Shown: one piece after another, positions 62,201 through 64,000 of the stretch | Layout of the letters: every line of letters starts with the position of its first letter | Numbering within the stretch: the stretch's first letter is position 1 | Position numbers and translations under genes: made by a program | Source: Brienomyrus brachyistius | Lineage: Eukaryota; Chordata; Actinopteri; Osteoglossiformes; Mormyridae | Assembly (NCBI RefSeq): GCF_023856365.1 | Contig: NC_064555.1 | Span: 11,187,754-11,251,753, forward strand | DNA length: 64,000 nt | Direction: 5' to 3' | The notes under the pieces: generated by a model | Told to the model about the DNA's origin: nothing | Seen by the model: only the letters and a program-made list of their open reading frames with translations | Database searches by the model: none

Positions 62201-64000
62201 ATTCTGAGGGATAGCCAACATGGATTTAGGAGAGGTAGATCCTATTTAACTAATCTACTTGAGTTCTTTGAGGCCTACAATGTGATTTACTTAGATTTCC
62301 AGAAGGCCTGATGCTGTCCCCCACAAAAAGGCTCCTGCTTAATTTCAAAGCAGCAGGGAGTTTAGGACCTGTAGCAGGTTGGATTGAAAATTGGTTAACA
62401 GACAGGAAGCAGTGGGTAGTGATTAGATGTCACAGTGGGCTTACGTTCATAGTGGGGTATCTCAGGGTTCAAATTTAGGGCCACTGTTATTCCTGATTTA
62501 CATTAATGATATTGATAACAACATATACAGTAACCTGGTTAAAATTGCAGACGACACCAAGGTGGGTGGTGTAGCAGATACTAGCAGCACAGAGGCTACA
62601 ACGGGATCTGGATTTAATTAGTGACTGGGCTGATACCTGGCAGATGAAATTTTGTATGGACAATTGTAAGGTAATCTATGCAGGGAACAGAGATAAAAAG
62701 TACAGATATTTTATGGGTTCCACTGAAATAAAGGTAGTTGATTATGAGAAAGACCTCGGTGTGTATGTTGATACTTCCACGTCCCACTCTTGCCAGTGTG
62801 GGGTAGCAATTAAAAAGGCCATTGGGATATTCGGTTACATCTCTAGGTGTGTGGAGTTCAAGGGAGGTTATGCTACAATTATATAATTCCTTGGTAATAC
62901 CCCACCTAGAAAATTGTGTGCTGATTTGGTCACCATACCTTAAGAAGGGCATTGCTGCCATGGAAAGGGTTCAACGTAGGGTTACAAGAATGAATCCTGG
63001 TCTTAGAGGAATGTCTTATGATGAGAGGTTAGCTGGGCTGAATCTGTTCAGGCTCAAGCAAAGGAGACTAGGGGGGGACATGATCCAGGTGTATAAGATT
63101 CTAATAGGTCTGTATGCTGTTCAGCCAAATACTTCAATATTAGTTCAAATACAAGAACCCATGACCATAGGTGGAAGTTGATTTGAAACTGGATTTGAAA
63201 AAGCAGTTCTTTACGCAGAGTGTAGTTAGAGTATGGAATAGTCTTCCTGTTAGTGTAGTGTAAGCTCAAACCTTGTGTTCCTTTAAATCTGAGCTAGGTA
63301 AGTTTTTAACAATTCTGAGCTACTAATTGAGATCTCCCTAAATGAGTTTGATGGGCCAAATGGCCTCTTCTGATTTATAAATTTATGTTCTTATGTTCTG
63401 TTTGCGATTATGTCTTATATAAACATGATTGTTTTGGTTCATTCTCAGTATTGTTGCATGCATTCCATTTGGCTGTCATGGGTATAAGTTTTGCTATTAT
63501 TGAGTTTGGCAGGATTTTTATTATTTTTTTTATCCCTTTCTTCCTTTCCTCCTGCTTCACACTCCTTTGGCCGGCAGCCGTCAGTAAATGCAACCACGGC
63601 TGAGCTGCTGAGAAGACAGGAGGAGCTGGAGAGGAAGGCCCGCGATCTGGAACGGAGGGAGCGGGAGCTGGGCTCCCATGCCCTTGGGCCTGGAGCAAGT
63701 GAGTGACACAGGCCATATAGATCTGGGTGTCTTGTGCCATCTAATGGAAAGGGATATGGAGACATAAGCCAGTTTTGGGATGTATTTTGGAGTTTTCTGC
63801 ATAGGGTTACGATTGGTCCTCAAATAATTAATTTAGTTTCATCAGCCAATCACATTTTGAGTCAGTCAGCTCAGGCAATTGAACCTGATGTCCCTGGATG
63901 GGTCTTCACGCTTTCTTTTTTACGTGCCTTCAGCTCGGCAGAATAACTGGCCTCCCCTGCCCTCCTTTTGCCCCGTGGGGCCGTGTTTCTACCAGGACAT
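59223..64000 (+). CDS. scamp3: SCAMP3, secretory carrier membrane protein 3, 5' part (five exons)
   Basis: SCAMPs are four-pass proteins of endosomes, Golgi and recycling vesicles. Exons seen join in frame to 147 complete codons, covering the cytosolic N-terminal half; the membrane core lies beyond the right edge. Seen: NPF motifs at 15-17 and 38-40 (EH-domain ligands); LYNPFED; a PPPPY stretch ending at Tyr51 (PY motif); PTAP at 56-59; [13 protein letters not shown]; coiled coil [20 protein letters not shown]; and the amphipathic entry segment [20 protein letters not shown] that precedes the first helix in all SCAMPs. The NYGSY and [13 protein letters not shown] ([11 protein letters not shown]) sequences point to SCAMP3 rather than SCAMP1, 2 or 4. 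It is the only host gene on the plus strand. Confidence 0.94.
59680..59760 (+). CDS. scamp3: SCAMP3 coding exon 2 (residues 19-45)
   Basis: Acceptor gcttcccag, donor GTGAGA; 27 codons from [10 protein letters not shown] to [11 protein letters not shown]. Confidence 0.94.
59920..60036 (+). CDS. scamp3: SCAMP3 coding exon 3 (residues 46-84)
   Basis: Acceptor tctctgcag with a second AG three bases on (CAGCAG); donor GTGCGC. It encodes the Pro-rich part with PPPPY and PTAP, and [16 protein letters not shown]. Confidence 0.94.
60099..60211. mobile_element. Short hAT-type MITE, palindromic
   Basis: Inverted ends CAGTGTTTCTCAACTC and GGTTTGAGAAGTACTG, with an inner stem CCCCAGACAGTCCA / TGGACTGTCTGGGG. 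It lies immediately before the LINE in SCAMP3 intron 3. The target duplication is eroded. Confidence 0.75.
60212..63400 (+). mobile_element. LINE (L2/CR1-like) with esterase-like ORF1 trace, inactive
   Basis: The order of traces is ORF1 SGNH/GDSL-esterase-like ([40 protein letters not shown]); endonuclease ([30 protein letters not shown]); and reverse transcriptase ([82 protein letters not shown]). Stops and frameshifts throughout. The 3' end (GATGGGCCAAATGGCCTCTT) is shared with 24,290-24,625 and 51,885-52,420. The whole element lies in SCAMP3 intron 3, in sense orientation. Confidence 0.88.
63578..63698 (+). CDS. scamp3: SCAMP3 coding exon 4 (residues 85-124)
   Basis: Acceptor ggccggcag, donor GTGAGT. 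It encodes the coiled-coil segment [20 protein letters not shown] and [14 protein letters not shown]. Confidence 0.94.
63934..64000 (+). CDS. scamp3: SCAMP3 coding exon 5, cut by the window edge
   Basis: Acceptor gccttcag. After a split Thr codon it reads [20 protein letters not shown] and D, in phase with exon 4, then leaves the window. Confidence 0.94.

Overview
The window is nuclear DNA from a vertebrate, almost certainly a ray-finned (teleost-like) fish. Evidence: three multi-exon protein genes with GT-AG introns whose exons join in frame into conserved vertebrate proteins; CpG-rich first exons; and dense fish-type repeats (Tc1/mariner copies, hAT elements and MITEs, tRNA-like SINEs with GGATGGATG tails, L2/CR1-like LINE ends, solo LTRs). 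I cannot name the species.

Layout. (1) 1-16,400: ceramide synthase 2 (CERS2), minus strand. Ten coding exons (2461-8067) join to a 382-residue protein. The start codon lies one base after a splice acceptor, so the 5' UTR is upstream; a candidate non-coding first exon sits in CpG-rich DNA near 16 kb. (2) 16.4-38.4 kb: about 22 kb with no host gene found. It is filled with mobile elements, including a roughly 5-kb DNA transposon at 22,051-27,090 with long inverted ends, subterminal tandem repeats and minus-strand gene remnants whose superfamily I do not recognise. (3) 38,386-57,203: RPRD2, minus strand. Ten coding exons give about 852 residues with an N-terminal CID. Its 11.4-kb first intron holds a nest of transposons inside transposons. 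(4) 59,223-64,000: SCAMP3, plus strand. The first five coding exons are present and the gene runs off the right edge; intron 3 carries a 3.2-kb LINE. RPRD2 and SCAMP3 are head to head, their start codons 2.0 kb apart.

The three genes do not form one pathway. CERS2 makes very-long-chain ceramides in the ER, RPRD2 is predicted to bind the RNA polymerase II C-terminal tail, and SCAMP3 is an endosomal/Golgi tetraspan protein. Their human counterparts all lie on chromosome 1q21-q22, so the window looks like a compacted piece of that ancestral block. Exon borders were placed by reading splice sites and phases by hand; every junction in the three genes is phase-consistent. Most repeat family names come from motif recognition, not from a library search.
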